DNA of 64,000 bases, taken from NCBI RefSeq assembly GCF_002999335.1, contig NW_020312068.1:1-64000 (forward strand), given 5' to 3'. This stretch comes from Cyclospora cayetanensis. Its lineage: Eukaryota > Apicomplexa > Conoidasida > Eucoccidiorida > Eimeriidae. Below the pieces are notes generated by a model. The model worked only from the letters and a program-made list of their open reading frames with translations, was not told where the DNA came from and searched no databases. Below are positions 23,401 through 41,257 of the stretch, in pieces (position 1 is the first letter of the stretch; each line of letters opens with the position of its first letter). Position numbers and translations under genes: made by a program.

Positions 23401-23585
23401 AGAAAGACGCTCTAAGTAGGACAGAACTACTACCGGAGGAGTTATAAGGCGGTCGATAAGCGCCCTCATAGGGGCATGAGCCTCCTCCATTCAGGCTATA
23501 GAGACTGCGAGTCTTCAATAAAATTGGCACAGGGGCAATGGTTCGAGAAAATCTGGAAAAGAAGTATTGGTGATAAGATGCAGGT
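20420..23585. other. No supported gene; short frames with signal-like stretches
   Basis: Two small frames deserve mention. A minus frame at 21525-21722 ends in a Leu-rich hydrophobic segment (MPLLLLFFGLAT). A plus frame from ATG 22801 to 23019 has a basic N-terminus followed by FILLLFYILAVVTNA, which looks like a signal peptide. Neither has homology I recognise. 20990-21190 is rich in CAG/GCA triplets without a long frame. Confidence 0.4.
22801..23019 (+). CDS. Small frame with signal-peptide-like segment, unrecognised
   Basis: Seventy-two codons from ATG. A basic N-terminal third (RRK, RPRDPHLAKSRSRPPP) precedes a hydrophobic stretch of about 14 residues ending at a small-residue cleavage-like site (VTNA). 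It could be the first exon of a secreted or surface protein, but no downstream exon was found. It may equally be chance. Confidence 0.2.
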   Translation: MTLRRKVVMYRPRDPHLAKSRSRPPPLTRQRFILLLFYILAVVTNATPTGAPYSRDFDINQSITGKRGCAAQ

Positions 23586-23589
23586 TAGT

Positions 23590-25180
23590 ACATTCCAATT
23601 CCAAACAGGGGTGGGCACAAATCAAGGCCAAACCTTGATTGCCTCAATTTTCGTCGGGCGTGGCTCAAATCCTGCAGTAGAAGCACGACATTCAAGAAGC
23701 AACTGTATGCCTTCGCATACCACTGCTTGTCCTGTGACAGCTGAAGCGCATGCTGTTGGTGCTGTAGGGGCTCATGAACGCTTCGGCTGAAGGCCAAGAT
23801 GCTTCCTGTGTGGGTAGCCTTACAAAATTTCTGAATGACCTGCTTTTTTAGTTCAGCTGGGGCATCAACAAGTCAGCGAGTATACCCGAGCTAGAGAGTA
23901 TAAGCGTAAAGTGCCTGCCAACTGGGTGAATGGGGTTTGAAAGAGCGGATTTGTGCTGTCAAATATTAAGAGTACTGTCAATCCATGCAACCTGTCAAGA
24001 AATTCGCCAATAGGAGACTTAGTAAATTTTAGCTTGGCAGTAATCTTGCTCAGAAATATAAGACTGACGCAAAAAGGCCAGTGTCCGTCTTTTCTGGGTA
24101 ACAGCAGCAGGTTATGCCTCGAGGCGCTGGCCAAATTTTACACCTTGTCTTTTCAAGAAGCCCTCTACCTGCTGCTCAACCTTCTCTTCAGCATGTGAAG
24201 ACTCATAGTACTGGGCAAAATATATTTTGGGAATGACCGGGGTGCGAGCGCAGTACGGTTTCCTGGACGACCAGCAGTTGGCCAGCCTGCGTGCAGCTCG
24301 TCTGTGTTTAGCACACCACCGAACTTTCCCTTCATGCTTGCCCATTCCTGCCCTTCTTTGGCTTATATGCCGATCTACTAGCGTAATAAAGATCCAGCTG
24401 CACAGGCAGTAAGACGGGATGTATGCTCTGGACCGTCTTCTTTTGGTGCTCTGCTGAGCCGCCCCCATGAAGACTTCGCGGCACCTTGGTGAGATTTGGA
24501 CTGTGTATCACTCAACATAGATCAGATAATTGTTGTTGAAAATGTCAGGAGGTTCCTACTAGCCGTTTCTGGGACACTGCTCTCTAAAACGCGCAGCTGT
24601 GGTTGCCTGCGCACCCTCCATCGGGTTACCCATGGCGTACCTTACATTATATCCTGGTGCGTTTGAGCCAGCATACATGCTGCGGACGACACTTACAGAG
24701 CTCGATTGCCATTTCACGCTGCGTATAACTGCTGCAAAAATGCAGCAGTTATACCGCGGTAGTGCTTCTGGTGGATCCCCGCAGTGTGGCTCTATCCTCT
24801 GTAGCCCCCTTCGCTGCTACAGAGCCCTCTTGATGTCCCTTTGTTTTCTTGATGCGCCTTGTTTGCTCCCCAAGCAGCCTGTTTCCCTGAGCCCAGTCCT
24901 GTAACCAGGTTTTCCAGCTCTTTACGTGGGCATACAACTTCAGATTATATGAATCGATGGCCCAGAACGGGAATTGGCAGGCTGTTAGAGATCCGTTTTG
25001 GGCTGCTGTGGACCGTTCCTCTGAGTTCTTCTTGGCCCACCTCAGACTGGCGATTGTGGCCTGTTGACACAGCCCCGAAAACCATAGGCTCTACTTTGCA
25101 ACGTCGCACTTCGTTCTCCCCGTCAAATTCGCAGATCCTGCCCTGGATCGCTCTTGGGGTATGGAGTAGTTAATCATTTG
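23590..25180 (-). mobile_element. Gypsy/chromovirus relic C (gag-protease-RT, decayed)
   Basis: Reading on the minus strand: gag-end and knuckle-position remnants near 24900-24970, a spacer/protease region 24200-24800, then reverse transcriptase. At 24134-23990 the frame reads FLSKITAKLKF...SPIGEFLDRLHG, matching the gypsy RT motif in which a pol sequence L-N-K-I-T-V-K is followed by P-x-P-x-I-x-E-L-L-D-x-L-H-G. At 23797-23585 DKQWYAKAYSCF corresponds to the RT thumb (L-x-D-K-x-x-Y-A-K-x-S-K-C-x-F). Stops and frameshifts break every domain. It shares nucleotide similarity with relic D over several hundred bases, e.g. 24266-24302 against 56726-56748, and with A and B at the protein level. Confidence 0.7.
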
Positions 25181-25439
25181 TGGAGGCCCCACCGGTAGGT
25201 TGTTTAGTCGCTGGGGCGCTGCTTATCCTGCGGCTAGCTCTCGAGATAGTTCGGGTGGACGTGCGATGAACCACAAATTCAAAGCAACTGGATGGCCCAT
25301 GTTTGGTTTTTGCGAACCAAAGCTTCAGAGTTTTCGATATAACAAGCTGCTTATGGAAAGGAATGCTGCAACCTCCCAAAGTCCGCCAAAGCTTGCTCTT
25401 GAGCCGATCCTGGCATAAACCTGGAGTCTGGGCTTATGT

Positions 25440-27220
25440 TCAGGTTTAAAGTCTAGTGTACACCTCAGGCGGACGAATTCCTTTGCATAAATAGAGCCTC
25501 ACTCGGAGTGCTTCTCACCTCAATAAACGCAGTACAAGGCATTATTGTTCCTTCTTTTTGCAGGGGTATAAAGTGAAATACATTTCCGGCTAGCTGATAA
25601 AAACCGCGAGTATTTGCCAGCCCTTATCGCCATCACACTTTCCGGTCGGCTCACCTACATCAATGCAACCAAAGCCTTAAGGGACTGGCAAATCATGTCT
25701 TTCTTAGAGCCATGGGTATGCTGCGCTCATATTAGCTTTTGAGATTTCATTTTCCACCCCAACAGGCGTTGTACCACTGCTTACTAGGATCGTCAGAGGG
25801 TGTTCCAGATTGTTGCCAAAGAGAATCAGATTACTGACTAACATGACAGCTTGACCAAATCTAGCTGTTTGTGGTATGTAGACCTGATATCCATCTGCAT
25901 TCATAGAAGGTGGATGAGAGGGTACTAGCTACTTCAAACCATGCGATGCCACCAACTGTTCTGCTCCAGCTAGGGTCTCTGTAGAACACATAATTCCAGA
26001 CTCAAAACAAGCCTACCAGAGAATTCTTAAGCTTTTTCCGAGAGAGCTTCCATTTCTCCCCTCCACTCGCACCTCAGAGTTTCCGACATAAGGGGATTAG
26101 GGCAGCTAGCGCGGAGCTGCACCTTCCAAGCATTCTGGGCGTTCACAGCTAGTTGCACATGCTACCTAGAGCATGTGCACACAACATTGTATCCTTCCCA
26201 TATCAAGCAAACAACACTTTGCAATAATGACGAAATACAAACGGGCAAACCAAGTAGTCAATTCTTTACTAACTTTTCGTTGGGATACGATTAGTGCAAC
26301 TAAGTCGGATTGTAAGTAGGCCCACTATGTATATACACCTCGTTCCACTGAACAGAAGGAAATCACTTCCTTTGAAAAGGCTGCGTGTTTGAAGCCTATT
26401 TGCTGTGCTCTTTGCAGAACCATCTCTACTTCTGCTCGTTCTACATTATCTTTTGTCTTATGAGATCACTGCCTACCATGTACCACCCCGTGCAGCGTCC
26501 ATCGGAGGGCTTCTAGACCTCAATTCCTACAATAGAACTCCATACACCCGTACTGTATTCCATGCCACAGAAGTCTGGCATGAATTACAATAGGTGAAGG
26601 TAACCCCACCGTCCAAACGATTTGGACATCCGCGTTCGGTCCCGCAAATTAACTAGCGAGCATGCCCAGAGCTTCCGTTCTCCTGGTGTGGTAAAAATCC
26701 TTCCCTACAGCTAATGAATGATGCCTGCATGAGTTTTTATAAAGCTGGTGGGAACTGCTCTTTGGTGATCGCAGGAACACTGAGACGTGTCCTTTTGTGA
26801 TTTTTAGTTAGATGGACCAAGGCTCCGGTCATTCGGATGGTTGAAGCAACGTTTACTAGGCGCTTCGTGCACTCGCGCAACGCTTTTTAGGGATGGCTGC
26901 ATTACTTATTACTTACGGAATATTGACACCTTTTGAATTTACACTTAATTGTGTACCCTAAAACATCCCCCAGCACACAAGATGTGTGGCCGTACGCTAT
27001 CAGGCCCAGATACTATCCTGTTAGCTCCTAATCCCCGGTACTACGGACATTTGCCTTTAAATTAAATCCAATAAATCCAATGCCTAGGCTCTCTCTGTTA
27101 TAAGTTTGGCTACAAAACCGCATGAAGTTTAGCCTTGGGGCCTCGTTACGGTGGTTTCGGCTGATTTATAGTCCTGCAAGGAAAGCACGAGGCCATGCGC
27201 CACCGCGCGCAAGAGCCCAA
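25440..27220. other. No recognisable gene
   Basis: Stop-rich on all frames, longest frame about 66 codons. This is the 3' flank of MCM6. Confidence 0.5.
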
Positions 27221-27224
27221 AACT

Positions 27225-33634
<6,410 letters not shown>

Positions 33635-33639
33635 TTCCC

Positions 33640-34525
33640 CTGGTGCTCCTACAGGGGCCAAAGTGGGCGAACGGGGGGAACGGGTGGGAGGGATACGAGA
33701 AACCAAGAAGCTTTCGTCTCTTCGGAATAAAGGCCTGTTAGGTTTTAGGTTGGGGACCCACGAGACGAGGGAAAGAGGGACAAAGGAATAAACTAGGGGG
33801 ACGCGTTACCCCACACAGCAAGGGATATGAAGTCGTTCTTAGAGGAATTTACTGCACTTATGAAGGACTAGACGCACAGAAGACAAAAGAATCCGTATAT
33901 AACAGAATATGGCACAGAAAATGTATGTGTAAAGTCCACTTTCAAACCCTGAACTGAGCGGCGATGTGTTTGCTGGAGGGGTTGGAGCGAACGACCCGAA
34001 GGACTGAGGCGGTTCACCATGGGGTACTTGCACGAGAGTATATTTTTGCACCACTTCTGGAACCCATATGTAAATAGCTAAAAAGCACTTAATACATAAA
34101 AGACAAATGTCTCGGCTTTTGTCTTAGCTCTAAGCTCATGGATCTAGGATTTGGATGTTGCATTCAGTGTCCTTTGAGCCCTCTGGCATCGCAGGCTACA
34201 CTACGCTTAAACATACCATGGTACGTGAGTCTAATCAACTAAGCATTTGTAAAGGGATGAACAATCGGTTTGTCTGCTTACACCTCTTATTTACTTCAGA
34301 TTACCGATCGCTGGATACAAGAAGACATCACACTGTGTGGGTATGCGCTAGATGCTATGTGCGTAGTCTCGCCGTGCTTGAAGGATGTAGCTACGTGCAC
34401 CCTCCGTGTTCCTCTACCCTCATGCCGAGAACTTTGGAGGACTTTGGTAGAGGAGGAGGGCACCATTTTAGGAAGCTTTCAACAACTTTCCACTAAGCTT
34501 GTACTGAGCCTGGATTTAGATGTCT
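33640..34525. other. Presumed MCM6 5' flank; no other gene seen
   Basis: No coding signal beyond short frames. It should contain the MCM6 promoter on the minus strand, but no core element can be named. Confidence 0.4.
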
Positions 34526-36439
34526 TCCACGGAGGCCCGAGATGGAATGTGACAGTTGATAAGACTGCATGGTTCAACGCAGCTAGTCCCTCTCATCCAC
34601 TTTATATGGAATCATTTATATATCAGGTTTCCCCGTAACACTAGGCTGCTTCTGCCAGCTTTTCCGATAGTTCAGTCACCATATTTTCTTTGGCAGCACT
34701 CTAGAACACCCTTTGGAGATGGAATTAGGCGGTGGTACAAAGCCTATTGGGGCGGCAAAAGCCGCCCTACAAGCTTATTTGAACGCAGTTGCTTCATGGC
34801 CGGAAGAAAGACATGACTCGCCAGCCGTTCAAGTGCCCGGATGCATTGAACAGACTATGCAGACCAAAAACGTGTGACGACCGTAAGGATTAAAAGTTAC
34901 CAAGAAATTTATTAGCTAGCTAAAGATGTAGGCCACTTTGTAGCCCGAGAGTGAAGAGAAGCTATTGCTTGTCGCGCCATTTTTATTGGATTGAGAAACA
35001 CTTCAACAGTGGCTCTACCCATGCAGAGGAAGTCCTCTTCGTGCAGGATTACTAGAGTTCAAGCCTTGGTACTTTGTCATTTCAGACCAATCGATTGATT
35101 CTAGCTTTAGCTGATTATCAAGCTTTGGGCAAGTTGAGGAAGGCAGAGCATGGAATTCTATCTACTGATTTGAGATTCGCAAATCTGAACCGTTGCTTCG
35201 CAAGGCCCACAACACCGACGAGCAGCTACTGTGTCAGTAGTGCATTTTCGGCCTACCTTAAGTGTTGCGTCAGGTAGTCAAAGCATGATCAGCGACTAAG
35301 CAGCCGAATGTTCAGGCTTCGCGAACGGTGAGCTGAGGCATTAGGAACCATTTAACGCAGCCCCTGCGTATTTGCCGGGAAAGGAAGAGGCGAATCGGAG
35401 TTCATTGCTTTAAAGTGGCGTTGGTATGTCAACTGGTCATGGCTTACAGTCTACGGTGTGCCAGAAAAGAAGCCAGAGGGGAGAGGCACTCTAAAGCAGC
35501 CCCAGAGAACTCCGCAACAACGCACATGCTCCTATTGTGAGAAATCCGATCAGATACTCCGAGAGTCCAAGCGCATGCAAAAGCTACAAAACTTGAAAAG
35601 TGGGACTGGACCCAGTGGAAGCAGGCTGCTTGGCGATGAAAGGAGGTCCATCAGGGAAACGAAAGGTCCCCAAGCAGGTTGTGAAACAGTAGAGGTATAC
35701 AGAGGATAGAGCCGCTGTTGGAGAATTATCAGGGGTCGATTATTCAGAAATGCAACAGCGCATTGATAGGAAAGAACTCCCATCGTCAGTTGAAACTGGA
35801 TGTGGAGTGGATCTGCAAACCGAGGAGACGACACACTACTGCAACCTGCATGTTTACTCGTTAAGGTAATTCCTGAAACTCAGGTCTGCTGACGGGCGTC
35901 AGAACATAAGTACGGGCAAGGTATATATGCCATGTGAGACTGAAATGAGGATTTTCAGCCTCGTCTGTGACTTTAATGCCGGACTCGTCCAGCAGGACGT
36001 AGTTTTAGGTATTCCATGAGTAACCCAATGGAAGTCAAGCACGCGGCACCAGCTGCGCGCCGTAGAAGCTAGTGTGCACAAGGGCACTAAGGAGAAGCCA
36101 AATTTGCACTCCATAACACCGCTTATTTTTATATTGTTGGGTGATGTATAGTATATAGCTCAAAAAGTTGGAGAAAAGTCTTCATGCGGGCGGCTTAGTG
36201 AAGCAACAAGAGAAGACCGTTCTGAGCATGTGTCCCTTCTTACTGTCTCTACAAATGGCTGTTTATTACAAAACTTAGCTGTACTTCTAGCCGAGGAAGA
36301 GCAGGAATACGCGCATATCAAGATGCTCGTGAATGGGCTAAATACTGATGAGCTGCAAGCAGGCTGACCACCTGCTGGTCGCCCACTGCACCTCATAGAG
36401 ATTATGTTCGGGTCAGCCTCAAGATATGTGCCACAGACT

Positions 36440-36870
36440 TAGAGCTCCTGCAAGGGTTAAGGGAAATTTGAGGCGTATGTGGATGGACTGCTTAAGGGCA
36501 GAGTGCAGGAATCAGAGAGCGGCATTGGGCATAGCCCGGTGTGCATGTGCTTTAGCTTGAAGCCCCCAAACAAGATCACTATCGAGCAAAGGGGGTTCCC
36601 AAAACTCCTAATTGGCGAGCTACTTGACAGCTTACACGAAACAATAGTCTACTCGGAACCGAATTTCACAGAGGTTTTCTTACGAATCCCCACTCACCTA
36701 GATGAATTACACAAAGCGCCCTTTCATATTTGTATTCGTTAGCTCGAGCCTACATGTATGCCACTTGCACTCCTTAACTGCCCAACTAAACTGCAACGGC
36801 TAGAATCAAAATGTATTGAGCGTCACAAGGAGGGACTGATGTTTGCCTACATAGACAACGTTTGGAGCGT
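36440..36870 (+). pseudogene. Reverse transcriptase remnant of relic A
   Basis: An 87-codon open piece (36479-36742) holds the start of the RT palm (DGLLKGRVQESES, LKPPNKIT, IGELLDSLHETIVYS, HLDELHKAPFH). The active-site box reads YIDN at 36846-36857 instead of YIDD/YVDD, and stops separate the blocks. It cannot make an active enzyme. Confidence 0.8.
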
Positions 36871-37759
36871 AAGCCAAAACGTTCAAGAGCACTTACACCC
36901 TGTCCAGTGAGCGCTTCAGCTATTACGAGACTAACACTCATGTACTCGTTTCTCACTAGATTCTCGGAGCATCTGAGTTTCCGTGCTTTGGATGCAGAAA
37001 ACGAGCTAGGTCCGGCCGAAATTAAATCAATTAATGTGTGCCTTTACCCAATGAACCCGCGATGAAGTTGCAGAGGTCTATGGGCTTGCACCAACGCGTG
37101 AATCGCTGCTCCTTTGATTGATCTACGAGTAGCACGCAATCTATGGCCCCTACAAAGGATGGTGATCCCGCAGCAATGACTTTGATGATCAGCGTTACTG
37201 TTTCTGTACTTACTCTGTACTTATGATGCCCGTTGCGAGCGTAGGTACTTCCTAACAACGGGTGCCACGGACATAATGGTGGGTGCTCTTATCTTCCAAT
37301 AGGCTGTTGGTTTTCGAGAGCATCGACATTTTGCTCGCCTCTCTCATATTCTCCCCGAAACCGAGCAGCGGCATTTAGCCCGGAGAAAGCTGTACGCGGT
37401 GTGGTGGCGCGTGATAAAAGCCGCCGCTATGTATATTGGCGCCATTATACTATGCAGACAACCAGTCTTCGGAAACAATTGTCGAAAGTTTGAAGGACTT
37501 TAATAATGGTGGAGTTGTTTGGGGGCTTGGACGCCACTTGCAGTACGGCATACAGCGACTGATTTGGAGGGCACCACAACCGATGCGGTCGCCGACGGCT
37601 CTGGCCCCAAGAATTCTCTATTGTGCAGCACTACCGTCCTTTCTGTGATGTTTTACGGTTTCTATCGGCATTGTGGGGTATGCTTTGATCCCCTGCTGCC
37701 GGTACTATTGTTTAAATACAAAATGGCACAAGGGTGAAACACTACCACACTGAGGATGA

Positions 37760-38180
37760 TGTGCTATGACTTGTATCAAAGAGATAATTCGTCGCTTGTA
37801 TATTGGTATTTCGGTTCGCAAAGCCGTTAAGCGCACAGCAGATGCTCATTTTTATGCGGGCTTCTGTATTATTCACATTACAATTGAAAAGCTCTCACGG
37901 TTTTTTTGGCTGTGTGGGGTGCGCCCCATGACAGAGGAGGATGCTCAGTTATGCCCAAGCTGTCACCAGTTGGAGTAGTCCTGCTTTTTGCCCCCAGACA
38001 CTTGCAAGTGTGTAAGCTCCCGAAATCATTGGACTAATCTGCCTATGGACTTTATTGTTGGACTGCCGGGGGTCACCAGTTAGGACAGCATACACTTTGT
38101 AATTGACATACTTTTGCCAATGTGCCAACTTTATCCCTTGCTGCAACCGTGGGTTGCGTCAGGAGGTAGCCTCCATGCGC
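37760..38180 (+). pseudogene. Integrase remnant of relic A
   Basis: Residues corresponding to the H2C2 zinc-binding region are visible: AHFYAG..., a TIEKLSRFF helix and CPSCHQLE. The first histidine pair is damaged. Downstream, DFIVGLPG and ...DSIHFVID match the catalytic core around the first Asp of DDE. Frames change at least twice. Confidence 0.75.
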
Positions 38181-39199
38181 TTAACGCATACACGGAAGGC
38201 TGATGGATTTCTCTGCGGCAGTGTTACGTGCATACATTCAAGGTCGTAAGTGCTCTTCCGAAATACATTCGTGACTCGCCTGCACATTGACCATAAAATG
38301 ACTAGTACGAACCACCATGAGCTAGTTTGGCAGACGCAGCGTGCCTTCCGCGATCCTCTGCAGTTTGTGCAAGTCCGTACTCACAACAGTCGAATTGCTT
38401 GGCCTTTTTCCGTGCGCTCTGAGTGGGCTTATAATGCATAAGTGCACTTGTCTACCCGTTGCCCTCCCCCATCCTGGGTCTCGTTGAGAAGCCCCTCTCT
38501 GATCTGGGTCTGGACTATGTGGTCCGGCGTCAGAATGCACCCATAGCGCCAGATAGATTTAAAGAATATCTGGCTGGTGCACGCGAATGCATATGCCAAA
38601 GAGGGCCAAGGACAGAACTATGAGAATCGGTATTCGGCCGTGTCTCTGGAGGCCGGATAGCTGACCCTTGTGGATCGGCAGCCTTTACGATGTGCAACAA
38701 AAGATGGTCAGCCGTAAGCGTTGCGTCCAATTGCCAGTTTCTTACGAATAGTTTCTTTCTCCTACCCTATGGATTGCTCTTAGGGTTTGAGGTGCCCTAA
38801 GACTCTCAAGGCTGAAAACTCTGTGTATGATTCCCATGCTTTGTTGCGCAGGGTAGCGACCCGCATAAAGTGTGCAGTTCCACATGCATCCGTGCAGGTG
38901 CTCTATCCTAGGGCTATCGAGCACCGAGGACACACTAGACGGGAAAGTCTAGTGAAAGCAACTGGGGACCGCCAGCCTAGGTGGCTGACGGGAAGGCGAT
39001 TGCGTGTTTCACTGAGCGCAGGACCATTTGCGGCTTTGGTTAGTTTTGAACGAGTGTGTATTTTAATTCTTTTTACATTTGACCTGTCTTTTCTGCCTCG
39101 TAGAATGAGGTTTATGCATTGTAGCGCCCCGACGAGAGCGAGCTATCACGCCACCGCGGCTGTGTTGGTATCGTCCTCAATCGATTGATGGCCAATGCC

Positions 39200-41250
39200 T
39201 GAGTCTCTCCTTTCCCTAAATTCCCTTTACTGGTTCTTGCAATGGTCTTGCGTTTCTGCCTGCCTGGGGAATGACGGTACGATGGTACGTCTTCCGCTGT
39301 CCTGCAAGCAGATGGTCTCAACGGACAGGGAAAGAACATGAGAGCGTGTGTCCGAAACGAGGCGGCAAGTGTAGTGGGCTTAGCTAAGCTTGAACACATT
39401 GTACTACACTCGCTTTATTTTTACGAATGTGAGGAATTGATTAATTGGTTTGTCTGTCGTATACCGTGTCTGCCGAGCTATTGCCTGCACTAAAGAAGGC
39501 GCAGTGCTGTGCACTTTTGCGCTGTTCCCTTGCCTTCATGCAAGAATTTTGAAAGGCATGGGCAGGGGAAGGAGAGAGTTCCTTCAAGGAAACCTTGATA
39601 ATTTAAATCCAGTTTTGTGTCGAGCCTGAAGTTATGCGTCCCCTCACGAAGGCTGGATGGAGCGTATCAAGTGATGCGTGAATCGGGCTCTGAGTATGCG
39701 CCAACTGTATTGCTTTCCTCTTGTACGTACAACTTGCCGCAGAGCAAGGCTGTTTTATGCCAGCAGCATGTGAATTGTGTCAGTCCACCACGCTACTCTG
39801 TCGACCTTTTGAAAGTGCCCAGTTTACTCAGAAGTTTTAGCCGGTTGCATGCTAGGTATTCTTCCACCTTTCAGTTCGGAAGCCCACAAGAAAAATGCCG
39901 ATGGGGAGAGGATCTTATTTTAAAGGACATAATATAGGTTCCCAAATATTTCACACAAAATTTGAGAGCTTACTGTCTTAACGGACAACGAACGAGGACC
40001 ACTGCACCAGCCCAGAGCAACAAGGAACTCGTGCAAGGACTAAGAAAAATAAGCACCTAAACGACTCATTGCATCAAGCTAAGGCTTAATTAAAATAAAG
40101 TAGTAATCAGATAATGTTCTTTACTTGCTCACCTTGTTGGTCCATCCATCGCTAACCACGGTGGGAGCTGGAGCGCTTTGTAAGCGACTGGGTGATGAAG
40201 CGCCACCCCTCCCGCTTCATCACACAATCACCAGATCGCTCTTGTTTGACCTTTTTCTAAGAAAATTCAAACAACTGGTGGTCATCAAGTCTGATACCCC
40301 AGTAGAGGGGCCGTGCGACAGGAATGTGCTCCACTCCCCCCGGACGCTGAAGGAAAAGGTTGACACTTGAAAAAAGGCTAAAGTGAGCTCACTTGCGTTC
40401 GGTGCAGTAAATATAGTCAAATAGTGCATCTGAATTATTGCGTACTTGCCTTCCATCTTGAGACCTCAGCACAAGCAGTTTTCCCACTTGGCTGGGCTTC
40501 GAGCGTCCTGCTCGAGGTACCATATATATTCTACTAGTTAGCCGGCATTACAACACATTTATCATTACCAAACAGGAATACTGGATGCTCCGTCGTGCCT
40601 GGTAGTGTTAGGTATGTAGAGGGAAGCTCTGGAGGAGAACAAAGAATCTATTTGGGTAATCACCAAGTCGCTATTAGGGGGGCTGCAGACGCATCACTGC
40701 TTTCAAGCATCGCTGCCGTTTACCGCTCCCCGGGTGCATTTTTCAGTTTCCTCCTTCCACGATTAAAGTACGTAAAGCAGAGGTTTTAAATGTTGCTCTC
40801 CAAGGTATCTAGCTTGATCGCTGTGTTTGTTCATGGACTGGGTATTTGGACAAGCCTCAGGAGGATGACTGCATGGATGAACTTCCGGAGTGCTTGGTAG
40901 CAGCTGCGGGGTAGGCATGTCACACTGCTTATCAGTAAACCAAAATTAAAGCGTATGCCGCACAACGCTTAGTGCTGGTGAAAGAAACCTAAACTGTAAC
41001 CTGTATGAATTTCGTTACTGGTTTTTCCCAGGCTGCACTCGGCCAGGGACAGGACTTCGGACGGCTGGCAGAAAAAAGATCACCTTTGTTTGTGCATGTC
41101 CCTTTTCTGCTAACGTCTTTCTGATATTTGGCGTGTAGGTGCATTTGCCGTATGAGTGATACTCCACGGCTTTTGGGTGTCTCCCCTTCCCTCAGGGGTT
41201 CGTTATTTTTGTTATGCCTTAATCTCCTGCTTTTCTGCTAGCACCGGTTT
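39200..41250. other. No recognisable gene
   Basis: Longest frame 106 codons (39617-39937 +), not recognised. It may carry the 3' flank of relic A and the promoter of the pseudokinase gene that starts at 41258. Confidence 0.4.
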
Positions 41251-41257
41251 TTCAACA

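Larger units (their letters stand above)
34530..39190 (+). mobile_element. Gypsy/chromovirus relic A (near full-length internal region, decayed)
   Basis: Colinear with relic B at a nearly constant offset of about 13.3 kb. Order: gag (34540-35300), zinc-knuckle remnant (35530), protease region (about 35900-36420), RT (36440-37000: NKITIEQR...IGELLDSLHETIVYS, catalytic box YIDN at 36846), RNase H (37380-37620: TDNQSxE-like and GTTTDAVADG, normally ...NVVADALS), integrase (37790-38150: TIEKLSRFF, LCPSCHQLE, WTNLPMDFIVGLPG), a C-terminal D-L-G-L-D-Y segment (38500) and a chromodomain-like IEHRGHTRRESLVK (38910). Many stops and frameshifts; no intact frame longer than about 150 codons. LTRs were not identified. 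Confidence 0.8.

Noticed and set aside
34155..34530. 113-122 codon plus frames before relic A
   Set aside because: No conserved motif and partly the start of the gag relic; not a separate gene.
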